Source: Coniochaeta sp. PMI_546 (Eukaryota; Ascomycota; Sordariomycetes; Coniochaetales; Coniochaetaceae). Taken from it: DNA of 64,000 nucleotides. How positions within the stretch are numbered: position 1 is the first letter of the stretch; each line of letters starts with the position of its first letter. Of this stretch, positions 1 through 12,230 are shown piece by piece. The notes below the pieces were generated by a model. That model was not told where the DNA came from. It ran no database searches and worked only from the letters and a program-made list of their open reading frames with translations. The translations under genes and the position numbers were made by a program. Location: positions 1,794,606-1,858,605 of the forward strand of contig MU271144.1 of assembly GCA_021432605.1 (NCBI GenBank). The letters run 5' to 3'.

Positions 1-1260
1 CACACAGTTATATGGTCAAGCATCGGCGGGAGGGGTGGCGTCAGTGCGCGTTAAAATGAGCCATCACGCAATAAGCGATGGAACTCTATCTTGGCATCTC
101 GATTGGGCACCCCTAGATCTGAGTTTGCTACCAGATGTCGGATGGATCTCTCGTGCAGCTGTGTCTCGCTCTCGGCACTTGGATAAAGAAAAGGGCCACT
201 GAGGCGGGGATCCGGTGGGATGGATTGGCAGTTCTGGTAGGGTGGCTTTCGGATGCTGTGCCGGAGGAGGCTGCTCTCTTGCAGAAACAAGCCTCGATAT
301 GACGATTTCCATGATTGGCATGGGGCTCTCGCGCCATCAAACGGTGATTCTGCCGTGTTTAGTGGGGCGGTGAAAGAGCTAAAGGACCCTTTGGACCTGA
401 AGCTATCCTGCAGAACATCGTCATTGGCCAATTGCGCCATCCTGAGCTTGAATGGAGTCATATTTGCACAGATTCTTGGGAAACATTACATTTTCCCATT
501 GATTTGAGGGATGTCTTTTTATGTATAAGGAAAGTCTACCGTGTTCTATGCGATAAGTTGGGAAGCTCGTAGACTGCAGCGTTCCTAAGCACGAGAAGGA
601 TTGGTCGTGGGATGATTGTGCTAGGGTTACCTAAGGACATTTGAGTTGTGAGGGGTCAGACCTGGGACCGAGAATGATCGCGAGGATAAGGAAGTAGGTG
701 CCTTGCCTCACCTCTTTATATCGAAGGAGCCAGGTCTCGAAGCAGCCTAGATATCTGAGGTTTAGCTTTATTCATCGCCTCGAAGAGTAGCTTAGCAGTA
801 TAGCATAGCACAGTACACGTAAACGTGTACAGCATAGCACAACGCGGCATAGCAACTACCCCATGCGCACTTTCCGCATTCGGGCACCGAGACCTCATCG
901 GACTCACGGTGATGCCGACAGTGGATCTTTCGGTCGGCAGGTGGGGCGATTAAGCAGGGTCCGACTCAGTGTACTGTGGTACTTGTGGTACAGCATACTT
1001 GTACTAGCCAAGAGCCTCATCTCAGCTTTTCTTCACGCATCTGATATTCACATCACTCGACATCAAGTGATCGCGATATAATCACGATCTGTGATTGCGC
1101 ACTCGACTGACTCCGGTTGACAAGACTTTCTCGCAAAAGAATACTCTGCTCAGCTACGACCCTTCTTGATACCAGCAGAGCTTCAGCCAGCCGCCAACAG
1201 TCGCAAACTCCTCAACCCCTCCCCCCCTTTTACCAAGTCACTCCGTCGCAAACCGCCATC
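1..1260. other. Intergenic region upstream of SHR3
   Basis: I see no supportable gene here. Short open frames exist on both strands but have no recognisable domains and no consistent codon bias. The stretch just before the SHR3 start is pyrimidine-rich, as is common in fungal 5' leaders. A palindrome flanked by direct repeats lies at 802-841 and is listed separately. Confidence 0.6.
802..841. repeat. 18-bp palindrome flanked by 11-bp direct repeats
   Basis: Two perfect copies of AGCATAGCACA (802-812 and 831-841) flank GTACACGT-AA-ACGTGTAC (813-830), whose 8-bp arms are perfect inverted repeats around a 2-base centre. The layout resembles either a dimeric binding site or an excision scar with duplicated target. 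The sequence alone does not decide between these. Confidence 0.6.
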
Positions 1261-2037
1261 ATGTCGCACAGGTGGGTAGACTGGTCCAAGACCACAAAAT
1301 CAAAGGACTACCGCGGTTCTGGCTCCTTCGCGACCTTCCTCATCATCGGCCGTAAGCTCCCCGCTCCCCCTTCCCCCCAGCCATTGCATCCAGCACCTCC
1401 CATCTAACTTTCCGGTCTAGCCGTCTGCTTCTTCCTCGGCATCCTCTTCGCCTCCTTCCCATACGACTTCCCCCTCCTCTGGACCTCCGACCCGGTCCCG
1501 GCCTCCTACTACGACCAGCTCGAGGTCCACCTGCGCTTCATCCACCAGAGCCCCCCCCTCATCGCCCGCCTGCTCAACATCATCTGCGCCGTCGGCTTCC
1601 TCGGCTTCTTCATCAAGCTCTTCCGCCCCTCCGAGGCCAACGTGCTCTTCGACGGCGCCTCCCTGGTCCTCTACATCATCGGCGTCGGCGTCTACGTCGC
1701 CAACATCGTCAAGGGCCTTCGCCTCGTCTCCGCCGGCATCTGGGAGGACCCGGCCCAGGTCGCCGAGGGCATCAGGCACGAGGGTCCCCTTACCGGCGAT
1801 CTGGTCCTGGGCCGCGAGGACTCCCTCAAGGTCCTGAGCGCCAGCAACACCATCCTCGCCCTGGTCCTGGTCGGCGTGCTGGTGCTGCAGGCCGGTCAGT
1901 GGTATGCCGAGCGCAAGGAGGAGGAGGCCGACCAGGCTGCCGACAAGGCTGATGCGGCCAAGAAGGAGAAGGGTCACGCCGAGGCTGTTGCTTCCGGGAC
2001 GGGGAAGAATGGCGGGAATAGCAAGAAGAGGCAGTGA
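1261..2037 (+). CDS. SHR3: SHR3-type ER membrane chaperone for amino acid permeases
   Basis: Two exons, 1261-1351 and 1421-2037, are joined in phase across a 69-base GT..AG intron to give 235 aa. Four hydrophobic segments (about residues 23-43, 77-97, 108-127 and 170-189) and a charged Lys/Glu/Ala-rich C-terminal tail match the Shr3 family. In yeast Shr3 is an ER-resident packaging chaperone that helps amino acid permeases fold and exit the ER. The N-terminal stretch ending at YRGSGSFATFLIIGP and the segment VRLHF-like loop after the first membrane span fit fungal Shr3 proteins as I know them. The start is the only ATG before the first membrane segment and lies in a CCATCATGTC context. The function is by family and has not been shown for this gene. 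Confidence 0.9.
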
Positions 2038-2673
2038 AGCCCCATATGCGTATGAGTGATGTTGGGATGGGGTGCTCTGGATGGGACTGGGCAAGGATTG
2101 TGTGTGTGGGTGGGAGTTAACGGCTTGCTGAAGGTGGATGCTCAGGGTTACACGATGTTTAATGGGTTATTCGCATGCACATGGTTGGTCTGGGCGGTGA
2201 TATGTATGGATGACATGTCTCGAATCCGACTTGTATTCTGTCCTTGTGCTGGTCTAGCTAACGATGCGATCAAGACGACCCTTGATGTGACATAATCACA
2301 CAGAATTACCAGCTCGACTGACCCTTTAGACATGGTAAGACTGCTCGACATTTGAGCCAGCGAAATATCAATTACAAGTCGCAGTAAGTCTAAAAGGCCC
2401 TATCGAAGAAGACATCCAACCCCCATCTCAGGCACAAGTACAAGCACTGTACAAAGCGAATGTCGCATCCATCGTGTAGCCAGCCAACCATGTATGCATG
2501 CATTTTTTGAAAACGACAGAGAGCCTCCAACGCCACGCCTGGGTATATGCCTTCAAATCAACCGACCCCTTTCCAAGAAATGCTATAAAGGTAAAAGAAA
2601 ATAAAATAAAATAAGAAGACCGTCATCCGTCCAAATCCATCTTCCAGAAGACCGATCCATCTTTTCCGCCCGG
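2038..2673. other. Convergent tail-to-tail intergenic region
   Basis: This lies between the 3' ends of SHR3 (+) and the sensor-like gene (-). It carries A-rich runs such as AAAATAAAATAAAAT near 2600, compatible with 3' untranslated sequence. No gene was seen. Confidence 0.5.
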
Positions 2674-4095
2674 TCACCTCCTCCTCGAAGCCGGCGTCCC
2701 CTGCTGACTGCCAGGCACATACGGCTCCCCCCTCGCCACACCCCCCAAGTCCGCACTCCTCAGCATGTCCGAGAACGTAGTCATCCGGCTCGCCCTCCTC
2801 ATATCCGGCGGCGTCCCCGGCACCGCCAGCCCCGCGTTATCATTCCTCTGCGGCGTCGCAATCCTCGGGTCGGCAAACACGTTGATGCTGATGGAGCTCG
2901 GCTCGCGCTCCTGGCCCCGCCTCGGCGTCTCGGGATACGGCAGCTGCTGCGGGCCGCCCCGGTCGTCGTCGGCGCCGGCGGCGTGGTAGTTCCCGCTGTT
3001 GTAGGGGCTCGTGTCCGGCGCGCCCACGCCGTACGCTATGCTGCTCTGCCGCGCCTGGGCCATGTTGCGGATGGGCGGTATCCGCGCCGTGCCGACGCCG
3101 TCCCTCATCCGTGCCGGGCTGGGCGTCGCGGGCGCGTCGTTCACCAGCGTCGACGCCCGGTCCGAGCCGAAGCCGGACCCCACGCTAGAGCGTCCGGGGG
3201 ACTTGCGGACGAAGTCGCTGCGCATGGTGGTGTTCTCCGCGATGATTGGGTTGCTGATGATGTTGCCGAAGGAGGAGGTGGACCGGGTCAGCTTGAGGGC
3301 CTCGGCCTCTTCTGCCTGGTGTTTGTGGCGGCGCTTGAAGAAGATGAAGGCGATGAAGGCCACGGCCAGTACGAGGAGGACGGCGCCTACGGACGCGCCG
3401 GCTATTACTGCTGTTGGCGTGCCGTCGCTGGTGGCTTGCGCTGTTTCGGTCGGGGTCGCGTCGGCGCCTGAGCTTGCGCCGTTATTCTGCCCCGGAACTG
3501 AGGTCGTGGTTGGTGGAGAGGTAGGGACGACCTGGATGCTGCTGCTCGGGGTTGTCGTCGTCCGGGCCGTCGTCGTCGTGGCAGAGCTAGTCGAGCTGCC
3601 TGCCGTCGTGGATGGTTTGGCAGGCGTCGTCGTAAAGGGAACGGCATTTTGATTGCTGTCCTGGACACATTGAGGATCTCCGTTGCGGCCTGCGTCGCAA
3701 TGGTAACCGAAGGGGCAACAGGTGCCTGCGCCGCAGTGTCCCATTGCTCCGTTCAAGGCCGTCGTCTTTACCATGGAGTCTGGGTGGAGATCCGCATTAT
3801 AAAACTCCATTTGACAGGCCATCGGCGATATAATCTGGCAGTCATTGCCAGCCGGACAGCACAATAGAGTGGTGTTGCCGGCAAGGTCGATGCATGTCGA
3901 CCCCTTTTGGCAGCAGAAGTTGTTCGGCCAATTTGTCTGGGAAGTAGGTTGAGGGCATTGGTCGAAGTTGGGCAGTGGACATTGCGAGGCCGTTCCTCGC
4001 TCGAAGAGGTGAGTGGGAGGTATTGTCGAGGCCGAGGCTATCATACCGCTGACGAGCAGCGAAGCCGCCGGAAGCGGTATCCTCGTCTTCCACAT
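2674..4095 (-). CDS. Cysteine-rich single-pass membrane protein, sensor-like
   Basis: An uninterrupted frame gives 473 aa from the chosen start at 4095. The frame stays open 50 codons further upstream, but the chosen Met begins a good signal peptide (residues 1-22), so the upstream codons are probably leader. Residues about 39-143 hold a Cys-dense ectodomain with several CC pairs (NFCCQKG, LLCCPAG, GTCCPFG). Residues 150-226 are a Thr/Ser/Pro-rich stalk, likely O-glycosylated. A membrane span lies at about 229-253, followed by the stop-transfer KRRHKH and a roughly 215-residue Ser/Pro-rich cytoplasmic tail. This architecture (cysteine domain, mucin-like stalk, one span, basic juxtamembrane) is that of fungal wall-stress sensors of the WSC/Mid2 type, but the Cys spacing is not a WSC domain I can confirm. 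A plasma-membrane sensor or adhesin role is inference. Confidence 0.8.
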   Translation of the reverse strand: MWKTRIPLPAASLLVSGMIASASTIPPTHLFERGTASQCPLPNFDQCPQPTSQTNWPNNFCCQKGSTCIDLAGNTTLLCCPAGNDCQIISPMACQMEFYNADLHPDSMVKTTALNGAMGHCGAGTCCPFGYHCDAGRNGDPQCVQDSNQNAVPFTTTPAKPSTTAGSSTSSATTTTARTTTTPSSSIQVVPTSPPTTTSVPGQNNGASSGADATPTETAQATSDGTPTAVIAGASVGAVLLVLAVAFIAFIFFKRRHKHQAEEAEALKLTRSTSSFGNIISNPIIAENTTMRSDFVRKSPGRSSVGSGFGSDRASTLVNDAPATPSPARMRDGVGTARIPPIRNMAQARQSSIAYGVGAPDTSPYNSGNYHAAGADDDRGGPQQLPYPETPRRGQEREPSSISINVFADPRIATPQRNDNAGLAVPGTPPDMRRASRMTTFSDMLRSADLGGVARGEPYVPGSQQGTPASRRR

Positions 4096-6918
4096 CTCCC
4101 CAAGCAGCGTCCTCCGCAGTGTAGTAGCAGTAGTTGTTGTTGTTGTGGGTGTCGTTCTATCTAATTGTGGTAGTAAAGTCGTGTAATTCCAACGCCAATA
4201 CGTAGAATCCACGAGCGCTTTCAGTTCGGTGAGCTTTCGAGGCAACTTTGCGGATGATTAGAAGAAAAATTGAGCAGAGCCGCCCCGGTGTGTAGAAAAC
4301 CAAAGGTTTTAAACGTAGAAGAGGTATGAATCACTGCCAAACAGGTGCCGCCCGTCGAACAAGTGTTTTGTGACAGGATATGGGACGGCTTCACTAGAAG
4401 ACAAACAAGAGAAGTGATGATGGAACCCAAAAGAAAGATATCACCAGGTTACATGAGCGAGCGACCCGTCGATTAGGTATAACTCGGGTCCAGAGGCCTA
4501 GCTCGAGACCGGAGGCTTCTTCTTTGTGTGGTGTCAGAACCATCCGAGGCTCGTGAGAAATATCATCAAGAATAGGCAAACGGCAGACGCAGGGTCTAGT
4601 GCGACCTCAAATGGCCGAGCCTTGCCACCCAACAGAGGCCGGCGGTTGCGGACAGACTGGCGGCAGTGAGGCGGACCTGGTGGCATCGAGTGGCCGGGAG
4701 CTGGCCGACCAGGATCCGAAATCAGGTTCTTCAAGTCCATAACGGTCCCAGGTCTGTTTGAGAGGGACGAGGCAAGCGGCATCAGATGGCCCGATCCATT
4801 AGCTGATGTCCTGACGAGCCCTGATGTTATGCGGACGACAACGTGATCGCCTCGAATTAATGACGAGCAGACGTGAATGATGGCGAAATGACAGGTAGTG
4901 AAGTCACAAAGGCAAACGGCGGTGACTCGTTCGCTGGCAACTTCCATTATTCCATAGCTCGTATCAACCAGAACAACGCTAAAAGGCCCAGAAGCATCCG
5001 GTGGAAACAATCAGTGAGGCAGTGCGCGTTTGGCCATGTAGCGAGCCGGGCAAACGAGAGGCCCAGACGAAGCGTTTGAGGCCCCCAGGAGAGCTCAACA
5101 GCGATGTCAGGGGCACGACTGGTGAGGGGGGACTCGCGGGAAGCTGGAGAGCAGAGAGAAGTGGAGTCGCTTCTCGCTGGCGATCCTCAGAAGTAGACGC
5201 GCGTACGTGAAACAACGCGCCTCATTCGCCAGTGGCTATTTTAACTTTTGTTTAAGCGACGTCGATCTCCAGCCATTGTTCGCCGTGCCGGTCCGTGCGT
5301 GACACATCAGCGCTTGATAATGTACCTTGGTACCTGTGGCTTCTCGGTCCGAAATAGGAATCAAGCTCTGTCTCAGCCACAGCCTGGATTCCCTCTTTTA
5401 GTACCAATCAAGCACGACAACACTGGCCTTTGCTGCCCTGTCGGCATGAACAACCTGCTATCACGGGATCTAGATCTTGAAATATATGCCGCATGACCAA
5501 GAAAACACGACAATCTTCCAGCTAGACATGGCTATGGTCCTCCCTTCTGGCCGTTGGATGCCCAATTGATTGTTGGTGCATGGGTTTCGAGTTTCTGAGT
5601 CTTGCATTTCCATATCTCGTCGAGTGATCAAAGGGTGTGGTTCGATGAAAGAGGCCACCGCCAACACGCTGGCTGCTAATCCACCACGGTAGTGCCCGAT
5701 GGAGCCGTTCGCTTTCCTGAGGTGACTCACTGGGGGTATTCACATGCTACATGTCAAGCGATGATCGCCACATGTTCCGGAGGTACACGGAATTTCAGTG
5801 GTCTGCCACTACTACTCTGTGTACCCCCATGCACAAGGGGATTGCTTCAACCGGAGCAGAGCATCTGGCCGGCGGGCAAGAGCCCGATACGGGCCGAAAC
5901 TCATGGCTCCGTCTATTGTTATACTCGAGGCCTGGATCGACTTGAGCCTTCAAGTGTGTTGGCTGCTTTGGTCATGGCCGCTGGGCGCGGATGGCTCACC
6001 GGGCTTCTTATTCACCTTTCCAGATAACCTGACATGGAACAACAGATCGTGTCCGAAATTAATTGTAAACGAATTCAAATCTCTCGTCAGCGGTATGATA
6101 CCGGATACTGTCTAGCATTGTCAGAGACGAGCTTTGCGGAGGCGGCACAATGAGCATTCGCGGCGGCTCAGCAACATCTTTGAAACTCCATAGATTAGTT
6201 GTCACGTTTTACTTACATAGGATGGGTTAGCAGACTGCTCAAGTCGTAACTGAGTTTAGTGAAAAGATGTCCACTTGCCCTGATTTCGACGCTCCCAGTT
6301 GATCATAATGTCACATTTGAGAAGAGGACCACATGGGTTATTCAATTGTTTTCATTTGGTATCATGTTGGGCTACAAGTCACCATCGTCCCTTCTCGACC
6401 TCATTTTGCGAGGGAGATATCCCCCAGAGCATTAGTCATGATGCCCTTCCCTTCCAAGGATGAAGAAGCCGCCATGCTCCGTGATCCCGCTGGCCTGCCT
6501 TGGTATTGATCCCCTTCCCCCAAGACGCCTTGCCCAATGCAATTGGTGTATACGAAACAGAGTTTGAGAGAGAGTGAGAGACAAGGAAATGATAAGTGAT
6601 TAAGAACAGAAACAGAGAAATCGCATCCCTGTGTGGTGCCTTGGCAACTCTGCAGCTGCGAAAGGACTTTACTTCCTCTCTCTCTCCCCCCTCCCCGAAG
6701 ATCCAAGTGTCCAAGTGTTGTCCCAATCCTCCCCCCTCTGCTCATTGCCTCGCGGCAACCTCTAAGTCTGTCAACTAGATTGAAGTGTAAATGTTTGAAA
6801 GTATTGGCTGAGAAGGAGGCCATTCCTGCCACAGCTTGACCATGCAGATGAATGCCTCTTTCAAGACCAGCCCAGAAGAAGTTTTGTGTTTCAGGGTTGT
6901 TGTTCAGGGGTAGCTTGT
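4096..6918. other. Promoter region of the sensor-like gene plus 3' flank of the zinc-cluster gene
   Basis: About 2.8 kb has no supportable gene. The part next to 4095 reads CAA/CTA-rich on the minus strand (4110-4145), typical of a fungal 5' leader. Open frames such as 4534-5010 (-) have no domain and are rich in rare codons. 6400-6918 is probably 3' untranslated sequence of the regulator. Confidence 0.5.
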
Positions 6919-9037
6919 TTAGATGAGCAAGAAGTCCCAACCCTTCATCTGCATGATATCCCGCCAGTGGATATAGTGCTGTGGAGCCTCCGACGTTGCG
7001 CTGGCCGGCGAGGTCGCCTGCAGGGCGTCCGACTGAAGCCATACCTCGCGGAGGAGGCAGGTAACACGGCCGAAGCTGCCAAAGTTGGCGAGCTCGCCAA
7101 GCTGGGCAACACGATCCTCGAAGAGCTCCCGGAAGGATGAGCCGGGAGCACTGACCGAGCCACCGATGAGATAGACCCAGACGAGGGAGCGATCAAAGCC
7201 CTGTGCGGCAGACGGGATCTGCTTAAGAACGCTGGTGAGCTTCTCGACGAGGCCGACACAGCTGGCTTGATACGGGTTGAAGCCCGGGACAAGGCTGCAA
7301 AGGTAGATGCGCGCGGCCAAGCGGAAGGCGGCAGTCATGTTCTTGCTGAGCTGCTTGGGGCTCAGAGAGCCGTTGGTGTTGAAGGGAAGGACGGGGCTCG
7401 TCTCTCCCATTTCCGTAAGGCCGATCTGGTCGCCGAGGACGTGGACATGCTGGCAGAGTGTGATGTCATCCATACCGTCCTTTTTCAGCGCCTCGAGGCA
7501 AGCGATCTCCGAGATCAGGTACATGACCCGATCTTCGCAGCCCATCAGCTCGCGCAACCCGAGGGACGGGTTATTCGGTGAAAGATGCTTCTCGCGGTAT
7601 GTATGAGCAAATTGCGGCGCGCGTCCTTGCATAGTCGCTCCAAGAATGTCAATCCATGCTGTGAGTGTCATGTTGAAGGGTGTCTGAGTGACATGCTCGT
7701 TGGGGTCTGAGACAATGCGCGGCAGATCCAACTTCTGAACCAGGGAGCTCACTGCCTGGAAGTGCTGGTGCCATGGCACGTCTGGCAGCGAGTCGTCAAA
7801 GCGGCCCACGCAGCTCTGGAAGAAGATCAAGCCGAGCGCGGCTTCGAGGATCTGTTGGTGGTTCTCGTCGCGGTTCAAAGCAGCGACTAGCGAGGAAATT
7901 GTCGCGTAGCGGTGTTGGATGATTTGACCATCAATCTCCTCGCCCTCCAGCGCCATGGCGGCCTTGATGTGTTGCGCGGCTATGCTCAGGCAGCAATGGA
8001 GATAGACCTTATTGCTCTGCAGTGCCGGCAGGATCAGGTCGGAGCTCACGGAGCCGTGCTGATTTGCCTCGAGCACAGGGAAGATAGTGGGAAGCACGTG
8101 AAGGATGAAATGATCCAAAAGTCGCTGGTCGCCCTCGTCCAGTTCGATGGCTACTTGCCTCGAGCTCGTCGGTGGGCCGTGGGAGAAGTCGAAGTAGTTC
8201 ACGTCCAGAGTCTCTTCTGTCAGCGATTCCCTTCGTTCCGAGTAGACCTGCTCTGTCCATTCGCCTTCCAGAGGGAACGACGGGAGAATGGTCCCTGGTG
8301 GCGGAGGGGTGTGAAAAGTGCTAAATGTCGAGGTAGACGTAGTCGACTCCCTAAGTGTCGGGATGTCGTTGATGAACATTTGCCTCTCCGTCTTCACGTC
8401 GATCTCGTATGGCGAAAATGCCCCGAACACAAACTCAGGGTGCATCTGCGGCGTTGTAAATGGTGTGAAGTCATGTTGAGAGCTCTGCGGAGAGTTAAAA
8501 CTGAAGCCGAAGTGAGAATCGATCGACTGTGATCTTGTGCGATCGAGCGGATCCGAGAAGGTCGCGGACGTTGGCAACGAGTGCGATAAACCCGGCGGCG
8601 ATGGCATCGACGTTTGAATTGTGTGCGTCGACTTCTCCGATAGCTTCTTGCGCTTAATGATCATCTTGATGTCGTCCTTGTGCTTTCTCCGCGCATCATT
8701 GTTGCTCCACCACATCGGCCTCTTGTACTCGCAAACCAGGCCAAGATGTTTGCATGCTGTGCACATCGGCGAACCCTCATCGCACTTCTTTCTCCTCAGT
8801 CTGCACGTGTAGCAGCCTTGGTTGTTATGTTAGCTGGGAGGTCCGGCGATGGTATGACAGACGAAACGAAACCGGAAACACGTGTGAACCGAGGAGGTAC
8901 CCGAAGAAAACGGACAAACCTGTTCTTGAGCGTCGGTGCATCTGTGACTTTTGCTTGGCCGTGGCATTGGCGGCAGCGGTAGCAGCCTTGGAGGCCGGCT
9001 TCGTTTTGGTCGCCATACTGACTGGTGAAGAGCTCAT
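6919..9037 (-). CDS. Zn2Cys6 (fungal binuclear zinc cluster) transcription factor
   Basis: Two exons, 9037-8920 and 8816-6919, are joined over a 103-base intron (8919-8817) and encode 671 aa. The junction falls just before the zinc cluster, and the intact motif is seen only after splicing: residues about 40-67 read CYTCRLRRKKC, then DEGSPM, then CTACKHLGLVC, i.e. C-x2-C-x6-C-x6-C-x2-C-x6-C. A basic linker and a Ser/Pro-rich stretch follow, and then an extended helical region containing HCCLSIAAQHIKAA that is typical of the Fungal_trans_2 domain. Such proteins bind CGG-type half-sites and regulate metabolism, transport or development. Targets cannot be told from sequence, and no biosynthetic cluster surrounds it. 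A second in-frame ATG (9016) is an alternative start seven codons in. Confidence 0.88.
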
Positions 9038-9592
9038 GAGGTGATCTTGACCGCGGTTGGGGGAGAGTGTCGACATTTGTACGCTTCCTTTGTACCTTGC
9101 GTTGGAAAGACGAGCACCCTGTGTAGGGGTGTAAGTGCGTGTGGAGGAGGGGGGACCGGGGTAGGGGGGTGGCTCCAAAAGGGGGGTGTGGACCGGTGAG
9201 CCTGGATGGGCCGAGCGAAAGCGGGAGGCAAGAGGGCCCTCGCAAGTCCAGGTCAAGGTCCAGATGCCTGAAGGGTAAGGTCGATCAATGGACCACGAAC
9301 CTCGACGTCCAAGCACTGGGGTGCTTGTCGTGGGAGGTATTAAATTTACTCGTTGTGTCGAATGAGTGACTGGTTCGTGTGCAAGTCCAGCTTGCTTGAG
9401 GAACTGAATGTAAATAAGCGTTGAGTATGAGACGCTGAGTTGAGTGGCCTTATAGGGCAAGTGCCGGCGAAGGGTATAATTAAGAGAGAGGGTACGAAAT
9501 GGACTGGACGACAACACTGGATCCTGGATCTGCTTCTTCTTCTTCTTCTGACCTGCTAGAGAAGAGGAACGAGATTGTGTGTGAGAGATGGA

Positions 9593-9703
9593 AGTGGGCA
9601 AATTCTTATATCTTGGCCGCCATCTGGCCGACCTCGAACATTTGCCCACTTTGGATGGGTGAGAGTGTTGCTAAATTTGGATACAGAATGCGGGCAAATT
9701 GAC
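9593..9703. repeat. Short inverted-repeat element with GGGCAAAT/ATTTGCCC ends
   Basis: AGTGGGCAAAT at 9593-9603 is matched by its perfect reverse complement at 9640-9650, and a further GCGGGCAAATT lies at 9690-9700. Related words recur near 12000-12230. It may be a degenerate MITE or other dispersed repeat. The copy count elsewhere in the genome cannot be seen from here. Confidence 0.4.
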
Positions 9704-11949
9704 CGCTTCCTTTTTTGGCCCCCTTCACGGCCTGCCTTGCAGGACACCTTCCCTAGAGGAGCACCATGCTTCTGTGTGCGCTCGCTGGGAAGAAGCACGC
9801 TAGGAGCAGTACTCTGTGTTTATTGGCGCCCGGTACAACTGTACATGTTCGATGGAGGGTCGTCCACCGGATGGCCTCGCTCGGAAGTGCTAGCCCACAC
9901 GAACCCCACCCAATATGGCCAGCTTAAAGTAATGGGTGGTAAATACTACCCTCGAGTGATACCCTGCAACGGGCCAACAGAGCACATCGCACCCTGTTCC
10001 ATGTCTGCCACCTCCGAACGACTGTGAGCGGAAAAGGATGGCTGCAGGGATAGGGTATCTTTGCAGCGACTAGCTGATCAGCTTTGGCAGGAGAGTGCCC
10101 TGGGCTGATATGCCCATTGGCATACGGAACCATCTATCATGCACAAACACGCATGGCACAAATGCCAACGCTCGAAAAGGCATGGCGGGGAGTTGCCTTA
10201 GCTCGTCCTAGTCTGTCTTCCGCAAAAACTGACTGCGAGCATGGGGGTTGTCATTCGAGTCCATCGGCCGTATCGATGAGGGAATATCACAGAACAGGCG
10301 GTCCGTCCATCTGGAGTGAGTTGGTTGCGTCAGGGGTGGTTGTCGCCGTCAAAGATGAAAGCCAAGCTCAAGGGCTTCGAATTCTAGAGCTCAAGAACCA
10401 CGGCAACTAACAATCAAACCAGCCGTTACTTCAAGACCGGGTGCACTTTGGCCCCGTTGAAGGATTCACTCACATAGTTGTTGGTTGTACAACGAAAGCA
10501 CAGACTAAGCTTGGGTAGCGTTGGGCTAATCGGGTAGATGGGGCGGCTTTCATCCGGTTCTCCCCAGATGAAGCGCAGCTGCAATGGGATATCGGCAGAA
10601 ATTGTCTAGATCTCGGTCAAGTCGGCGACGACAAGGGACCTATCGCGCAATCTCCCATGGCACCAGTTTGGCCACGACAAGACTTCCATTTCGAGGGTTC
10701 CCGAGTGTCTCGGCCGCGGGGTGTCGATGTTCGGCAGCATGATAATTGCTCGTCGAGTATGAGCAGTCTGCAAATCAGTGCTCTCCAAGTAGCGGTCAGA
10801 ACTCAGATTGGACAGACTCCAAGGCCAGTTGAAGGCCATCGATACCATATCTGGAGGGGGCGTGCAAGGTTTGTCTTGGTCTCGCCTGCTCTGCACCAGC
10901 TCTGGGAGCCGTGGTAGGACAGACTTGTAAATGAGAATGTCTTACTGGACCATCTCCACCGATATCTAGTGCATCCACCCAGGCCGGATCAGAAGACTTT
11001 TCGGGTAGGTATTCTACAAGAGACACACGGTTGCGAGGTACCTGCGAGACTCCGTCTCTGAGTGGTCATCTGGCGGGAATGCTGATGAGTAGCAATGTCG
11101 ACCAGTAGCAGGTTCAGAGGGACGGGAACAGGGCGGGACTGGAAGAGTTGGCCTCGGATGTCGTACTCGCTGTTCCTTGGAGGAAGGATGGTGGGAGGTT
11201 GGCAAGTAGCCACGACAAAACTGCGGCTGACGACGTTGATTCGATGGAGTGAAGTTGGAAAGTGTGACGACTAAATCGCTCGTGCATTGGTGCGTGCGGC
11301 CCGAGGGGCGGCAATCACTTGCGGTTGGCTCGACTTCTCAGATCGTGCATGAGTGATAGCAGGGGTGTGTACGCTAAGGAGCTGAGCTTTGGCCAATGAT
11401 GCGCACAATCTCCAAGGGTACGTGCATCCGCGGTCTTCTCTCTTTGCAGGGATCATCCGGGGTCCGCTTTCCCGCCCCTGTTCCTCAACCGGGTGACCCC
11501 TGCTGGACTTCCACAGTTCAATCTCGCACCACGTCTCTTGACTACACTAACTGACCCCATGTACCTCTTGCACCTTTTGTCTGTGTGGACAAAACATCTG
11601 TTCTGTGCATGCTGGCCAGGCGCTCCCGTGACCATGTGTCAACTCCGACTTTGAGCTGGTTCATAATCTGGAGACATCTTCAACTCGGGACCGAGTTCGA
11701 CGGCGCCATCGTTGAGGAAGCTCAAGTGAGGTCATATTATGAATTCAATGTTCAGGAGACCTGATATCACAATGTGAGTATGGGCCATCCCAAGTAAATA
11801 AGATTAGTTGTGTCTCTCTTTCAAATCGGCATTCTCTGATCTTCAACGTTGTCCGTCTGTCGAGCGGGAGATCGTCCCACTCCAACAACACCAGGTCAAG
11901 CATCTCCTCGAGAGGAGTAGTGTAGAAATGTTAGGCGCTACTCAGGAGC

Positions 11950-12230
11950 CGGACCTAATTGGCCCAGTTCTAGTCCCGTTCTGGACGCAGAGCCAATATT
12001 TGCCCAGATTGAAGTTGGGCTAATTATGGTCCTCGCATGGGCACACTTGTTGGTCACTGCAGCATCGCGTCACCTTGCACCTACGCACCTATTTTTAATT
12101 TGCCCAAGTTGCGGCCGCATTAGCAACAAATTTGCCCGCGTACCACATAATAGTCTGCAGGCCTTCACCGGGCTAATTAATCCTGCTTCCGTCAGAAGTG
12201 GGCAAGCATCCAAAGTGGGCTAATTATGGC
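11950..12230. repeat. Cluster of degenerate TTTGCCC / GGGCTAATTATGG repeats
   Basis: GGGCTAATTATGG occurs twice exactly 200 bases apart (12017-12029 and 12217-12229). GGGCTAATTAA, TTTGCCCAGATT, TTTGCCCAAGTT and TTTGCCCGCG lie between or beside them. The word CATCCAAAGTGGGC at 12207-12220 reappears on the opposite strand near 9645-9658, linking this cluster to the element at 9593. Confidence 0.45.

Noticed and set aside
1417-2094. 225-codon open frame on the minus strand
   Set aside because: It is opposite SHR3 exon 2; its Asp/Glu/Gly-rich composition is the mirror of GC-rich codons.
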